A DNA stretch of 40,079 nt. It comes from Oscillospiraceae bacterium. Lineage in GTDB: Bacteria; Bacillota; Clostridia; Oscillospirales; CAG-272. The position numbers and the translations under genes are program-made. The notes below the pieces were generated by a model. That model worked only from the letters and a program-made list of their open reading frames with translations, was not told the origin of the DNA and did not search any database. Shown here one piece after another: positions 15,385-23,759 of this stretch. The stretch lies in contig SVQN01000020.1 in NCBI GenBank assembly GCA_015065295.1, forward strand, positions 1 through 40,079. The letters run 5' to 3'. Numbering within the stretch: position 1 is the stretch's first letter; each line of letters opens with the position of its first letter.

Positions 15385-16284
15385 TCAGATCAGCCCAGCC
15401 TTCGCCATGGATGCGGCGAGCTTGGCTTTGTTGGCGTCGTCCATTTCGCAGAGGGGGAGACGCATGAGATCGCTGCACAGGTTCATCAGGCCGCACGCGG
15501 TCTTGACCGGGATCGGGTTCACTTCGATGAAGAGATTGTTGATGAGTTCGAGATACTTGAGCTGAAGTTCGCGGGAACCGGCAACGTCGCCGTCGAAGAA
15601 CTTCTGGCAGATGTCGTGCGTTTCCTTCGGCATCACGTTCGAGAGAACGGAGATGACCCCCTGACCGCCGAGGGAGAGAATCGGTACGATCTGGTCGTCG
15701 TTGCCGCTGTAGATGGCGAGGTCGTCGGAGAGTTCCGCCGCGATTTCCGCGATCTGGGACATATTGCCGGACGCTTCCTTGACTGCAACAATGCGTTCGT
15801 GCTTCGCCAGTTCACGGTAAACGGGCATCGTGATATTCACGCCGGTACGGGAGGGAACGTTGTACAGAATGATCGGCTTGTCGGTTTTTTCCGCCGTGTC
15901 GAGGAAGCTCTTGATGAGTCCCTTCGGGGTTGCCTTGTTGTAGTAGGGCGTAACGAGAAGAAGCGCGTCCGCACCGACGTCACACGCATACTTCGACAGG
16001 GAGTTCGCATAGTCGGTATCGTTGGAACCGGTACCCGCGATCACCGGAACACGGCCCGCGATATGTTCCACAGAGAAACGGATGCACTCGCGGTGCTCTT
16101 CGTCCGTCAGGGTCGAACCTTCGCCCGTCGTACCGCAGATGACCAGCGCGTCAATGCCGCCGTCAATCTGGAAATCAATCAGCTTTGCGAATGCTTTATA
16201 GTCAACGGCACCGTTTTCGTCGAACGGAGTTACAAGCGCGGTAGCCGCTCCCTTGAAGATAATGTCTTTGTTGAATTTTCCCAT
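15385..16284 (-). CDS. dapA: 4-Hydroxy-tetrahydrodipicolinate synthase
   Basis: Condenses pyruvate with aspartate semialdehyde, the first committed step of lysine and diaminopimelate synthesis. The 299-residue length is normal. Key marks: ATALVTPF at the start of the barrel, GTTGEGSTLT (pyruvate-binding threonines), LYNVPSRTG (Tyr141 and Arg146) and the Schiff-base Lys169 in VAVKEAS. Start 16284 follows AAGGAG. Transcription comes from 16649-16677 through a lysine riboswitch at 16415-16600. Confidence 0.98.
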   Translation of the reverse strand: MGKFNKDIIFKGAATALVTPFDENGAVDYKAFAKLIDFQIDGGIDALVICGTTGEGSTLTDEEHRECIRFSVEHIAGRVPVIAGTGSNDTDYANSLSKYACDVGADALLLVTPYYNKATPKGLIKSFLDTAEKTDKPIILYNVPSRTGVNITMPVYRELAKHERIVAVKEASGNMSQIAEIAAELSDDLAIYSGNDDQIVPILSLGGQGVISVLSNVMPKETHDICQKFFDGDVAGSRELQLKYLELINNLFIEVNPIPVKTACGLMNLCSDLMRLPLCEMDDANKAKLAASMAKAGLI

Positions 16285-16340
16285 GATGGTACTCCTTTTT
16301 CAGATAAAACTTATCGTTTCTTTTGAATTTCAACGATATA

Positions 16341-16366
16341 AAGAAAAACCGGTTGAAAACCGGCTG
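16341..16366 (-). terminator. Riboswitch-controlled terminator upstream of dapA
   Basis: Minus strand CCGGTT (16363-16358), loop TTC, AACCGG (16354-16349), followed by a U-run. This is the expression-platform terminator that lysine binding should favour. Confidence 0.82.
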
Positions 16367-16414
16367 TCTGTGTACTATAATAGTATCATCCGCTGCGGAA
16401 ACGGGGATGATCCA

Positions 16415-16600
16415 CACAGATAGCCCTCCAGCGCACAGACAACCGTGCCCTGACAGTCCGCACCCTGTTCGGAAAACGAACCAGACCGGAGATCCCGTCA
16501 ATCTGCGATCTTCGGCGTTCCTCACCTTTCGCGTAATTCTATGGGACTGCGGATGTCCGGATCGGTTACGCTACTCATTGGAAACGCTCCTCTATCTTAG
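16415..16600 (-). ncRNA. Lysine riboswitch (L-box) aptamer
   Basis: Read on the minus strand the leader contains AAGATAGAGGAGCG at the 5' side, GAAAGGTGAGGAACGCCGAAG in the middle (fewer than 20 bases shown here as AACGCCGAAG) and CTGGAGGGCTATCTG at the 3' side. These match the conserved L-box core, known from the B. subtilis lysC leader. P1 pairs GATAG (16596-16592) with CTATC (16423-16419). It responds to lysine and controls the terminator at 16341-16366 ahead of dapA. The rest of the 441-bp gap 16285-16725 holds the promoter and the start region of queA. Confidence 0.95.
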
Positions 16601-16648
16601 TTTATGCGGAGCCGGGAAAAAGATTTCCTTTCCCCACATATCAATTAT

Positions 16649-16677
16649 ATCATAACACATACGAAGAAATTTGTCAA
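16649..16677 (-). promoter_or_regulatory. Promoter of the lysine riboswitch-dapAB transcript
   Basis: Minus strand TTGACA (16672-16677), 17-bp spacer, TATGAT (16649-16654). It is divergent from queA. Confidence 0.87.
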
Positions 16678-16725
16678 TCACAGACGACTATATTTTTCCG
16701 AAAACTTATCTGACCGAGGTTTGAA

Positions 16726-17829
16726 ATGATTAAGAACAGTCTTCCCCCGACCGACCTGCGCCTGTCGGACTTTTTTTACAATCTTCCCGAAGAACGCATT
16801 GCACAGACCCCCGTCGAACCCCGCGATTCGTCCCGTCTGATGGTGGTGCATCGTAACGACGGTTCGCTCGAACATAAAATTTTCCGCGATATCCTCGACT
16901 ATATCCGCACCGGCGATACCCTCGTTGTCAACGACACCCGCGTGATTCCCGCGCGCATCATCGGCCACCGGAAGCTCCGTTTTGACGAATCGCTCGGCCA
17001 TACTGTCCCCACGGAATCGACCGCGCCGGTGGAACTGCTTCTGCTCCGTCAGCACGAACAGGATGTCTGGGAAACCCTTGCCGGACCCGGCAAACGTGCG
17101 AAGCCCGGCGATGTCATCGAATTCGGCGACGGCGTGATGGAAGCGGAGATTCTCTCGGTCATCGAAGGCGGCTGCCGGATGGTGCGCTTCACGGTCAAAA
17201 AGGACGCGGACAGCATTTTTGCCGCGCTCGATCTGCTCGGAACGATGCCTCTGCCGCCGTATATCACGGAAAAGCTCGACAATCCGGAGCGGTACCAGAC
17301 GGTGTACTCCCGTCATCAGGGATCCGCTGCGGCTCCGACGGCCGGTCTGCATTTCACGCCCGAACTGATGGATAAAATCCGCGAAAAGGGATGTGAAATC
17401 GTGCCGGTTCTTCTGCACGTCGGACTGGGAACCTTCCGTCCGGTGAAGGAGGACAAGATCGCCGACCACGAAATGCACGCGGAATACATCCGTGTGACGG
17501 AGGAAGCGGCAGAAACGATCAACCGCCGTCGTGCAGCGGGCGGACGGGTCATCGCGGTCGGAACAACGTCCTGCCGTGTACTCGAATCCGCGTCGGACGA
17601 AAACGGTATTCTGCACGCGGTCGATACGGATACGGGGATTTTCATTTACCCCGGCTACCGCTTCAAGATGGTGGACGCGCTGATTACGAATTTCCACCTG
17701 CCGGAAAGCACGCTGCTGATGCTGGTGTCTGCGCTGTCCAGCCGGGAACTGATGATGAAGGCCTACGAAACGGCGGTGGAAGAGAAGTACCGGTTCTTCT
17801 CGTTCGGCGACGCGATGTTTATTGAGTGA
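16726..17829 (+). CDS. queA: S-adenosylmethionine:tRNA ribosyltransferase-isomerase
   Basis: Transfers and rearranges the ribosyl group of S-adenosylmethionine to 7-aminomethyl-7-deazaguanine in tRNA, giving epoxyqueuosine. The 367-residue protein has the family marks LPEERIAQTPVEPRDSSRL near the N-terminus, VVNDTRVIPAR, APTAGLHFT and LITNFHLPESTLLMLVSA. Start 16726 has GAGG nearby. It stands alone with no tgt neighbour, but queH, for the next step (epoxyqueuosine to queuosine), is at 39263-39907. Confidence 0.97.
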   Translation: MIKNSLPPTDLRLSDFFYNLPEERIAQTPVEPRDSSRLMVVHRNDGSLEHKIFRDILDYIRTGDTLVVNDTRVIPARIIGHRKLRFDESLGHTVPTESTAPVELLLLRQHEQDVWETLAGPGKRAKPGDVIEFGDGVMEAEILSVIEGGCRMVRFTVKKDADSIFAALDLLGTMPLPPYITEKLDNPERYQTVYSRHQGSAAAPTAGLHFTPELMDKIREKGCEIVPVLLHVGLGTFRPVKEDKIADHEMHAEYIRVTEEAAETINRRRAAGGRVIAVGTTSCRVLESASDENGILHAVDTDTGIFIYPGYRFKMVDALITNFHLPESTLLMLVSALSSRELMMKAYETAVEEKYRFFSFGDAMFIE

Positions 17830-17841
17830 CACAATCTTCTG

Positions 17842-17870
17842 TTGACAAATTGAGAATCCTTTGTTATAAT
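17842..17870 (+). promoter_or_regulatory. Promoter of the toxin-antitoxin pair
   Basis: Consensus TTGACA (17842-17847), 17-bp spacer, TATAAT (17865-17870). Confidence 0.95.
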
Positions 17871-17895
17871 GAAAACAGGAAACGGAGGTTTTTTG

Positions 17896-18142
17896 ATGAA
17901 GATTGTATATTCCAAAAGTGCCTTAAAGTTTCTGAGTAAACTGGATAAAAAATCGGTGGAACGAATCCGTACTGCCATTCACGGGCTGACCAAGACACCT
18001 CCTGAAGGAGATATCAAGGCGATGCAGGGATACAGTGCTGTGCGTTGGCTCATGGCGTGTTATTTACAAGTACGGTAAGGAAGAAGAACTCGAAATTTTA
18101 CTTGTAATTGATATCGGAAACCGCGGAGATATTTATAAGTAA
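17896..18142 (+). pseudogene. RelE/ParE-family toxin, frameshifted
   Basis: The first part reads MKIVYSKSALKFLSKLDKKS, a standard RelE-type mRNA-interferase or ParE-like start, with GGAGG eight bases upstream of ATG 17896. The frame continues to TAA at 18076-18078, giving a 60-residue product. The missing C-terminal half is present in another frame: VGSWRVIYKYGKEEELEIL to IGNRGDIYK, ending TAA 18140-18142. A small deletion or frameshift near AVR (about 18044) joins them. The typical family sequence continues ...VRLRVGxYRVIY, so a few bases appear lost. The conserved antitoxin follows. Either a decayed toxin or a sequencing indel. Confidence 0.85.
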
Positions 18143-18157
18143 GGAGGTTTTCGAACA

Positions 18158-18382
18158 GTGTCTGAAATAGTAATGGAAACTGCCCGGCTTCTGGAAATGC
18201 TGCCGGAGGAAGAGAAAAATTTTGCTTATGAAATGGTAAAACGGCTTGTTCTGGCGTGGGATCCCGACTACACGAAAGTTACGCCGAAGGAAGCCAAAGA
18301 ACTTGCTGAAGCTGAAGCAAGCGGCTATATCGCAGAAGAAGATATCGACTGGGACAATCTTGAAGAAATGTTTGACGATTGA
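18158..18382 (+). CDS. Antitoxin-like protein downstream of the RelE-type toxin
   Basis: A 74-residue acidic protein starting at GTG 18158, with AAGGAGG (18141-18147) ten bases upstream and 15 bases after the toxin reading frame. The sequence (METARLLEMLPEEEKNFAYE, then AWDPDYTKVTPKEAKELAEA and an acidic end) resembles short addiction-module antitoxins of Clostridia that neutralise RelE-type toxins. Family assignment is from memory of the pattern. It is intact although its partner is frameshifted. Confidence 0.75.
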   Translation: MSEIVMETARLLEMLPEEEKNFAYEMVKRLVLAWDPDYTKVTPKEAKELAEAEASGYIAEEDIDWDNLEEMFDD

Positions 18383-18463
18383 TTTTCAGTTGAAATGATG
18401 ACCTATCGGGGCGCAGAATCGTTTTTGCGTCCCTCATTTCCATTTTCAGAAAGGACAAACCCC

Positions 18464-19282
18464 ATGAAAAATGCTATTTATATGCTGCGCTCCGTGACGG
18501 ATACGATCTGTCTCAGCCTTATTATTACCACCGAAGACGGAAAAGTCCTCGTTGTGGACGGCGGTTTCCCGGCGGAGACCGACCATTTCCTCGAATCCAT
18601 CCGCGCCATCACCGGACAGGAACGTCCGCACATCGATACATGGTTCCTGACACATCCGCATGACGACCACATCAGCGTATTTCTCAAGATCATGCGCGAG
18701 ATGCCCGACGCCGTGGACGTGGACTGCATCCGCTTCAACTTCCCGTCGATTCAGTTCCTCGCGCGTGAGGACGCGAGCGCGGAAGGCACCATGACCGAAT
18801 TCACCGAACTTCTTCCCGTATTCGCCGACCGCGTCTGCTTCACATCCGGCGGGGACGAATTCGACATCGGCGCGGCGCATATCGAAGTGCTGTACACGCA
18901 CGACTACGAACTGAACCGCAACGTCTGCAACAATGCGTCGATGGTTTTCACCGTAACGCTCGGCGGCAAGAGAATCCTCATCACCGGCGACAGCGGCGTG
19001 GAAGCCGGACAGAAGATGCTCCGTCTCGTGCCGGAAAAGCTGAAGGCGGATATCTGTCAGATGGCGCATCACGGGCAGAACGGCTGTGACCGCGCGTTTT
19101 ACGAAGCCGTATCGCCCGAAACCTGTCTGTGGCCGACTCCGACGTGGCTCTGGAATAACGATGCCGGCAAGGGCTACAACACGCACTCGTGGCAGACGGT
19201 TGTTGTGCAGGGCTGGATGAACGAAATCGGCGTGAAGACGAATTACATCGCCAAGGACGGCGACCAGGTCTGCGAATTGTAA
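18464..19282 (+). CDS. Metallo-beta-lactamase-fold hydrolase
   Basis: A 272-residue cytoplasmic protein. The metal-binding signature is HPHDDH (residues 64-69), with later ligands in ITGDSG and AHHGQNG. It resembles the ComEC C-terminal / MBL-fold metallohydrolase group; substrate unknown. Start 18464 has AAAGGA (18450-18455) upstream. It follows the toxin-antitoxin pair by 81 bases and is followed by a palindromic repeat. No promoter was seen in the short gap, so cotranscription with the antitoxin is possible. Confidence 0.85.
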   Translation: MKNAIYMLRSVTDTICLSLIITTEDGKVLVVDGGFPAETDHFLESIRAITGQERPHIDTWFLTHPHDDHISVFLKIMREMPDAVDVDCIRFNFPSIQFLAREDASAEGTMTEFTELLPVFADRVCFTSGGDEFDIGAAHIEVLYTHDYELNRNVCNNASMVFTVTLGGKRILITGDSGVEAGQKMLRLVPEKLKADICQMAHHGQNGCDRAFYEAVSPETCLWPTPTWLWNNDAGKGYNTHSWQTVVVQGWMNEIGVKTNYIAKDGDQVCEL

Positions 19283-19292
19283 AACGGAGTTT

Positions 19293-19349
19293 TCGCGGGA
19301 AACCTTTTTTGAGGAAAAAGGTTTCCCGCACCCTTCCAAAAACCTTTTT
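19293..19349. repeat. Palindromic intergenic repeat
   Basis: CGCGGGAAACCTTTTTTGAGG...AAAGGTTTCCCGC followed by the tail ACCCTTCCAAAAACC. The arms begin with GCGGG instead of GGGG and the other arm changes accordingly (CCCGC), so pairing is kept. Confidence 0.85.
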
Positions 19350-19458
19350 ATTTATGTATTTATAAAGTCTCAATTTGAGTTTGCGTTATCGCTCCAAGAA
19401 AGATGATTGGTAAATAAGAGATTAGCAAGGAGGCGTGATTGAATTGTTGGGAGAAGTA

Positions 19459-19647
19459 ATGAAGATATTTGCTTATTTGTATTATTTCACATGGCTTGTC
19501 TGGCCTGCTGCTTTTGTGTTCGGTTTTGCTCATGGAGTTAGAGAATTGATTCAAAATAATAAAGTATGTAACAAGGGACTTATTATTGCATCAATCGCAT
19601 TGCTGCTTATTCTGGCAGGAGTCGTGTATCCGAATTTTGTTGTATAA
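19459..19647 (+). CDS. Small two-helix membrane protein, unknown function
   Basis: A 62-residue protein (MKIFAYLYYFTWLVWPAAFV...) with two predicted membrane helices: about residues 3-24 and about 40-58 (LIIASIALLLILAGVV). ATG 19459 has GGGAGAA (19449-19455) upstream. A GTG at 19435 is one base from GGAGG and would add eight residues, so the start is not certain. The region is AT-rich against its neighbours. I do not recognise the family. It is followed by a lipoprotein gene 90 bases away and may form an operon with it. Confidence 0.6.
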   Translation: MKIFAYLYYFTWLVWPAAFVFGFAHGVRELIQNNKVCNKGLIIASIALLLILAGVVYPNFVV

Positions 19648-19737
19648 CCAACAAACAGGAATTTGAGAAAGGAGTGTGACTGGATGAAAAAGATAGCTGC
19701 ATTAATCATAGCGTTCGTCTTAAAAAGGGGTGAGAGT

Positions 19738-20355
19738 ATGAAAAAGCTGAGAACTCTTGTTTTGGTAATCGTTTGTATGCTTAACATGGCAAGTTGTGTT
19801 CAAGATGAAACTACTGCTGATAAAAGCGATGTAATTCAATTTAACGATAAAGTATTCAGCAAGTCAGACCTGTCTCAAGAAACAATAGAATGGCTTGAAA
19901 ACTATAATAAACTGAGTAAAGCTGAACAGTTATCAATGAATTCAATACCTGCTGATTTATATAATCTTTATAACTTTAATGTCGGAGAAGAACCTGCAAC
20001 AGACAGCAATGATACTATTTGGATGAATGGAATAACATTTACAGATCTCGAGCCGGGTGCAGAAATAAAAAAGCCTGATAAAATAAATATTACAAATGAA
20101 ACCAATAAATTTACTTACTCTATAAATTTTTCAAGAACAGGTCTGATATTGGAAGTTGGATTGGTTACAACGGATGGAACAGAGTATGTAGAAGAGGTTG
20201 TGGGTGGAGCCGGAAACGGTTATTTTGAAAATTTACCTCTTGGAGAATATTATTTGATAGCTCGCAATAGTGGAGATTATTCAAATGATGCGAATTACAA
20301 GAATGACTCAGTGTACTATAAGGCAACAGGCGTTCTCAATTATAAAATTGAATAA
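19738..20355 (+). CDS. Putative lipoprotein of unknown function
   Basis: A 205-residue protein with a lipoprotein signal (MKKLRTLVLVIVCMLNMASC, Cys20). The C-terminal half is beta-rich (INITNETNKFTYSINF, GLILEVGLVTTDG, FENLPLGEYYLIARN), like a small carboxypeptidase-regulatory or SpaA-type sandwich; this is weak. Start 19738 has AGGGGTGAG upstream. In the same frame an ATG at 19684 has a better RBS (AAAGGAG, 19670-19676) and encodes MKKIAALIIAFVLKRGES ahead of the second Met, giving two signal-like segments in tandem. Codon use is AT-rich, unlike neighbours, suggesting transfer. Confidence 0.65.
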   Translation: MKKLRTLVLVIVCMLNMASCVQDETTADKSDVIQFNDKVFSKSDLSQETIEWLENYNKLSKAEQLSMNSIPADLYNLYNFNVGEEPATDSNDTIWMNGITFTDLEPGAEIKKPDKINITNETNKFTYSINFSRTGLILEVGLVTTDGTEYVEEVVGGAGNGYFENLPLGEYYLIARNSGDYSNDANYKNDSVYYKATGVLNYKIE

Positions 20356-20466
20356 AATGAATATGAATATTTGTTGCTTAACCGATTGAATATCCAATTT
20401 ATCCATCCGTTTGTTCTTGGAGTCTATATAGTAATTCCATAAAAATATGCAATACTGAGCCAATCC

Positions 20467-20611
20467 TTCGTAGGGACACGGCGAGCCGTGTCCGCCAAAG
20501 GATTTGAACAGAGCAAATTTTGTAAATAAAACGTTTGATTTGGATGGCTATCTGACAAAATATCGTTTATCCAAATTGATCGACGGACACGGCACGCCGT
20601 GTCCCTACGAA
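20467..20611. mobile_element. MITE-like element with 28-bp inverted repeats
   Basis: The left end 20467-20494 (TTCGTAGGGACACGGCG...) and the right end 20584-20611 are inverted copies differing at one of 28 bases. Each end is itself a hairpin (GGACACGGC/GCCGTGTCC). The 89-bp interior codes for nothing. The element lies in the 352-bp gap 20356-20707 between the AT-rich lipoprotein gene and miaA. No transposase is present, so it would need one in trans. No target duplication was identified with confidence. The rest of the gap shows nothing else. Confidence 0.8.
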
Positions 20612-20707
20612 TCGCCATGTTTTCTTTTCCATTCTTTTCTGGAATTGCTCTAAGAAGAAAGAAAATAGGAAATATACAAAGAGATATATTAAGTTTGGTG
20701 TAGATTT

Positions 20708-21649
20708 ATGACAAAAATCAAGACAATCTCGATTCTCGGGCCGACGGCATCGGGGAAGACGGGACTTGCCATTGCTTTGGCGAAAAAACTCGGCGGAGAA
20801 GTGGTTTCCTGTGACTCGATGCAGCTCTACCGGGGTATGGATATCGGGACGGCTACTCCCCCTTTGGAAGAACGGGACGGCGTTCCGCATCACCTGTTCG
20901 ACATCATTGACCCGGACACGGAGTTTTCCGCGGCGGATTATGCACGCGTGGCAGGGGAAGCAATCGCGGATATCCACGCGCGCGGGAAGCTGCCGATTCT
21001 CTGCGGCGGGACGGGAATGTACCACGATTCCCTCATGCGCCTGACCTCATTTGAACCCGGTGAGAGGGACGAAGCCCTGCGGGACGAGCTGTTCGCTTTT
21101 GCGGCGGAACACGGCAACGAGGCACTCCACGCGCGTCTGGCGGCAATTGATCCCGAAGCGGCAGAAGCGGTTCACCCGAACAACGTCAAGCGGGTGGTGC
21201 GCGCCATCGAAATTTTCGAGACGACCGGGAAGACCAAAACCGAGACGGACAGAATGCAGGTGTCGGGCGAAATTCCGTATGACAATACGCCGGTGATCCT
21301 CGAATTCGCCGACCGCGCGTTCCTGTACGAACGGATCGAGCGGCGCGTGGATATCATGATGGAGGAAGGACTGGAAGAGGAAGCGCGGTGGGTACTGAAT
21401 TATCCGAATCTCAGCAAAACGGCATATCAGGCGATCGGTTACAAGGAATTTGCGCCGTATTTCCGTGGGGAATGCACGCTTGCGGATGTGGCGGCGGAAA
21501 TCAAGCTGGCAACGCGGCATTACGCGAAGCGTCAGCTGATCTGGTTCCGGAAAAGCGATGCCATGCGGATTGTTCCGGATGCGTGCGGCGGCGGAAAGGT
21601 TCGCACACCGGATGATATGGCGGATGAAGTGATAAGTAAACTGCGTTAA
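20708..21649 (+). CDS. miaA: tRNA dimethylallyltransferase
   Basis: Adds a dimethylallyl group to A37 of tRNAs reading UNN codons. The 313-residue protein has a P-loop GPTASGKT (residues 11-18), SCDSMQLYRGMDIGTA, a DxxG-like region PHHLFDIIDP, LPILCGGTGMY and the tRNA-binding RHYAKRQLIWFR near the end. The ATG at 20708 is fixed by family alignment but its RBS is weak (TTTGGTG). It stands alone after an AT-rich patch, without the usual mutL or hfq neighbours. Confidence 0.97.
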   Translation: MTKIKTISILGPTASGKTGLAIALAKKLGGEVVSCDSMQLYRGMDIGTATPPLEERDGVPHHLFDIIDPDTEFSAADYARVAGEAIADIHARGKLPILCGGTGMYHDSLMRLTSFEPGERDEALRDELFAFAAEHGNEALHARLAAIDPEAAEAVHPNNVKRVVRAIEIFETTGKTKTETDRMQVSGEIPYDNTPVILEFADRAFLYERIERRVDIMMEEGLEEEARWVLNYPNLSKTAYQAIGYKEFAPYFRGECTLADVAAEIKLATRHYAKRQLIWFRKSDAMRIVPDACGGGKVRTPDDMADEVISKLR

Positions 21650-21671
21650 CTTAAGTAAACTACGTTAACTT

Positions 21672-21714
21672 AAAAAGAACAGGCATCGTACGATGGGTAC
21701 GGTGCCTGTTTTAT
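21672..21714. terminator. Terminator between converging miaA and the secreted-protein gene
   Basis: AACAGGCATCGTA (21678-21690) pairs with TACGGTGCCTGTT (21698-21710) with one G-U. On the minus strand it is followed by CTTTTT, on the plus strand by a short TTAT. Just upstream lie two copies of CGTTAACTTAA (21644-21654 and 21663-21673), also seen at 208-218. Confidence 0.8.
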
Positions 21715-21730
21715 GTAGGGAGGAGAAAAT

Positions 21731-23710
21731 TTATCTCTTCTTGGTGAGAGCGTAGCCTGCTGCGGAAACGAGTGCGGAAACAGCGGCGATTACGCCGAAG
21801 TCGAAGGTCTGGGGAGCTTCTTCAACAACAGTTTCTTCTGCTGCAGGAGCTTCGACAACTTCTTCAACAACTTCAACAGCGGGTTCTTCAACGACTTCTT
21901 CCACTACGGGAGCTTCTTCGACAACTTCTTCAACGACAGGAGCCGGAGCTTCTTCCACTACAGGAGTTTCGGGGGCAGCCGGTGCGGGAGCTTCTTCAAC
22001 GACAGGAGCTGCTTCCGGAATTACCGTCATTTCAAAGTAGTCGATGTTCGGGGTCTTGATGTCGGAATTGTTGAAATCTGCCGGAGCTGCGAAACGGAGA
22101 ATCTGCTTACCTGCCTTGACGCCGGCAAATTCAACTTCCAGCGTATCAAAGATACCAAAGTCGGTGGTATCCGGGCAGGTAACCTTCTGAGTGGTACCGT
22201 TCAGAGTAACATCCATGTAACGGTCGCCGTTTGCAGCGTAGGTAACAACGAGCTTTACCGTACCGTCGGCGGGAACATCTACTTCAAAATCCCACCAGCA
22301 GGTTGCTGCGGTTGCGGCATCCAGAGGCTTGAGGGCGATCGAACCCATGCCGCTTTCCGAACGCTGGAATTCGAGGTTGACGTTGTCACCGCATTCCTTG
22401 AAGTCTACACCGTAGATGAGAACGGGTTCAGTTGCTGCTGCGGCTGCTGCGGGAGCTTCTGCTGCTGCACCGCCTGCTGCGGGAGTACCGTAGAGTTCGA
22501 TGGTGTAAATGTCACAGGACTTCAGGGTGCTGTCGTCCATGCCGGTCGGGGCGTAGAGATAGAAGGTGTGCTTGCCTGCGTCAACGGTGAAGGTTGCGGA
22601 AACCCACTGCTGATCTGCGCTTTCCGGGATATCCATGAAAATGCGCGCACCGTTGTCAACGGCATAGTCAAGACCGCGGTTGGCACCGTCGCGTGCGATG
22701 TAGCCAACATAGAAGGTAACGTCGGTCTTTTCGGCAACTTCGAATTCGTACCATGCGGAGGTGTCTCTCTTGAGGCAATAGGAAGTACCGCCGGAAGCGA
22801 GGTTGAACAGGTCAACGCCGATACCGCCCTTTGCGTCGTAACCGGTCATCATGTCCATGTCACCGGTTGCATAAAGGAGTTCGGTGCCGGAGGTTTCCGG
22901 AAGTTCAGTGTAGGTGGTGAATGCTGCTTCTGCGGCTGCGGGAGCTGCGGATGCTGCGCCTTCTTCGGCGAGGGTAATCTTCCAGTAGTTGTAGCTGCCG
23001 TCTGCTGCGAGACCGGCGGTGTTGAAGTCAACGGGGTTAGCGAAATCTACGCTGGTTGCGGGCATGAGAAGGTCGCGGAGGTAAACAACATCGCCGACAG
23101 CAACAGCTTCGTCCGGGATCGCGTCTTCCCACTTGAAGCTCATTTCGTAGGTTGTGGTCTTGGTGTTTTCGTCGCGGGTAACTTTCCAGTGGTCGTATTC
23201 GCCGAAGCCGATGGTACCGTCTTCGATAGCGTATTCCGCATAAACGATGCCGTCAGTATCGGTGAGAGCTACAGCGGCACGGCTGTAGGATTCGGTTTCG
23301 TCGGTGGACTTGAAGTTGAATACGATGGAGTCACCCTTCCAGATATCGCCGGAGCTGCCCCAGTCGTACGCGCAGGAACGCTTTTCCTGAACGGCAGTAC
23401 AGCAGTAGTAGAAGTTGGTGTCGTCCCAGCGGAAGTAAACGGTGGTTTCGGAGGGGATCAGATCCTTGTCGGTCAGGAATTCGGGATGGTCGGCCGCACA
23501 GAGGGAGAGATATTCGGGAGCGGTCGGGTTGACGATGTGAACGATCGGGTCGCCCCAGCCTTCGGAGGCGTTGTAAACACCGTCGATCACGGGAGCGGCT
23601 GCGGCCTTGTACGCGGTGGTGTCCTTAGTGGTGAACGCCGCCGATGCAGCGGTAGCACACACTGCGGAGAGGCAAACTGCCGCCAGAAGAACGGTAAACA
23701 GTTTTTTCAT
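21731..23710 (-). CDS. Large secreted carbohydrate-binding protein with PQTFDFG tail
   Basis: A 659-residue protein. Residues 1-25 are a signal peptide (MKKLFTVLLAAVCLSAVCA). A CBM9/DOMON-like domain begins APVIDGVYNASEGWGDPIVH and contains TTVYFRWDDTNFYYCCTAV and WKGDSIVFNF. Two CBM6/35-like beta-sandwiches follow (WYEFEVAEKTDVTFYVGYIA; WWDFEVDVPADGTVKLVVTY). An Ala/Pro/Val/Glu linker leads to APQTFDFG, a hydrophobic span and LTKKR. The CBM set suggests binding of polysaccharide at the cell surface; no catalytic domain is seen. ATG 23710 has GGAG upstream, and a consensus promoter lies at 23760-23788. It is next to the GH43/solute-binding operon. Confidence 0.85.
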   Translation of the reverse strand: MKKLFTVLLAAVCLSAVCATAASAAFTTKDTTAYKAAAAPVIDGVYNASEGWGDPIVHIVNPTAPEYLSLCAADHPEFLTDKDLIPSETTVYFRWDDTNFYYCCTAVQEKRSCAYDWGSSGDIWKGDSIVFNFKSTDETESYSRAAVALTDTDGIVYAEYAIEDGTIGFGEYDHWKVTRDENTKTTTYEMSFKWEDAIPDEAVAVGDVVYLRDLLMPATSVDFANPVDFNTAGLAADGSYNYWKITLAEEGAASAAPAAAEAAFTTYTELPETSGTELLYATGDMDMMTGYDAKGGIGVDLFNLASGGTSYCLKRDTSAWYEFEVAEKTDVTFYVGYIARDGANRGLDYAVDNGARIFMDIPESADQQWVSATFTVDAGKHTFYLYAPTGMDDSTLKSCDIYTIELYGTPAAGGAAAEAPAAAAAATEPVLIYGVDFKECGDNVNLEFQRSESGMGSIALKPLDAATAATCWWDFEVDVPADGTVKLVVTYAANGDRYMDVTLNGTTQKVTCPDTTDFGIFDTLEVEFAGVKAGKQILRFAAPADFNNSDIKTPNIDYFEMTVIPEAAPVVEEAPAPAAPETPVVEEAPAPVVEEVVEEAPVVEEVVEEPAVEVVEEVVEAPAAEETVVEEAPQTFDFGVIAAVSALVSAAGYALTKKR

Positions 23711-23759
23711 GATAAAACTCCGTAAAATCAGATTTGCACATAGATATGTGTATATAGGA

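Noticed and set aside
16323..16655. Short open frames within the lysine riboswitch region
   Set aside because: The sequence matches conserved L-box elements on the minus strand and needs no coding explanation.
20467..20611. Insertion sequence with transposase
   Set aside because: The 145-bp element has no coding capacity; only a MITE-like call is supported.
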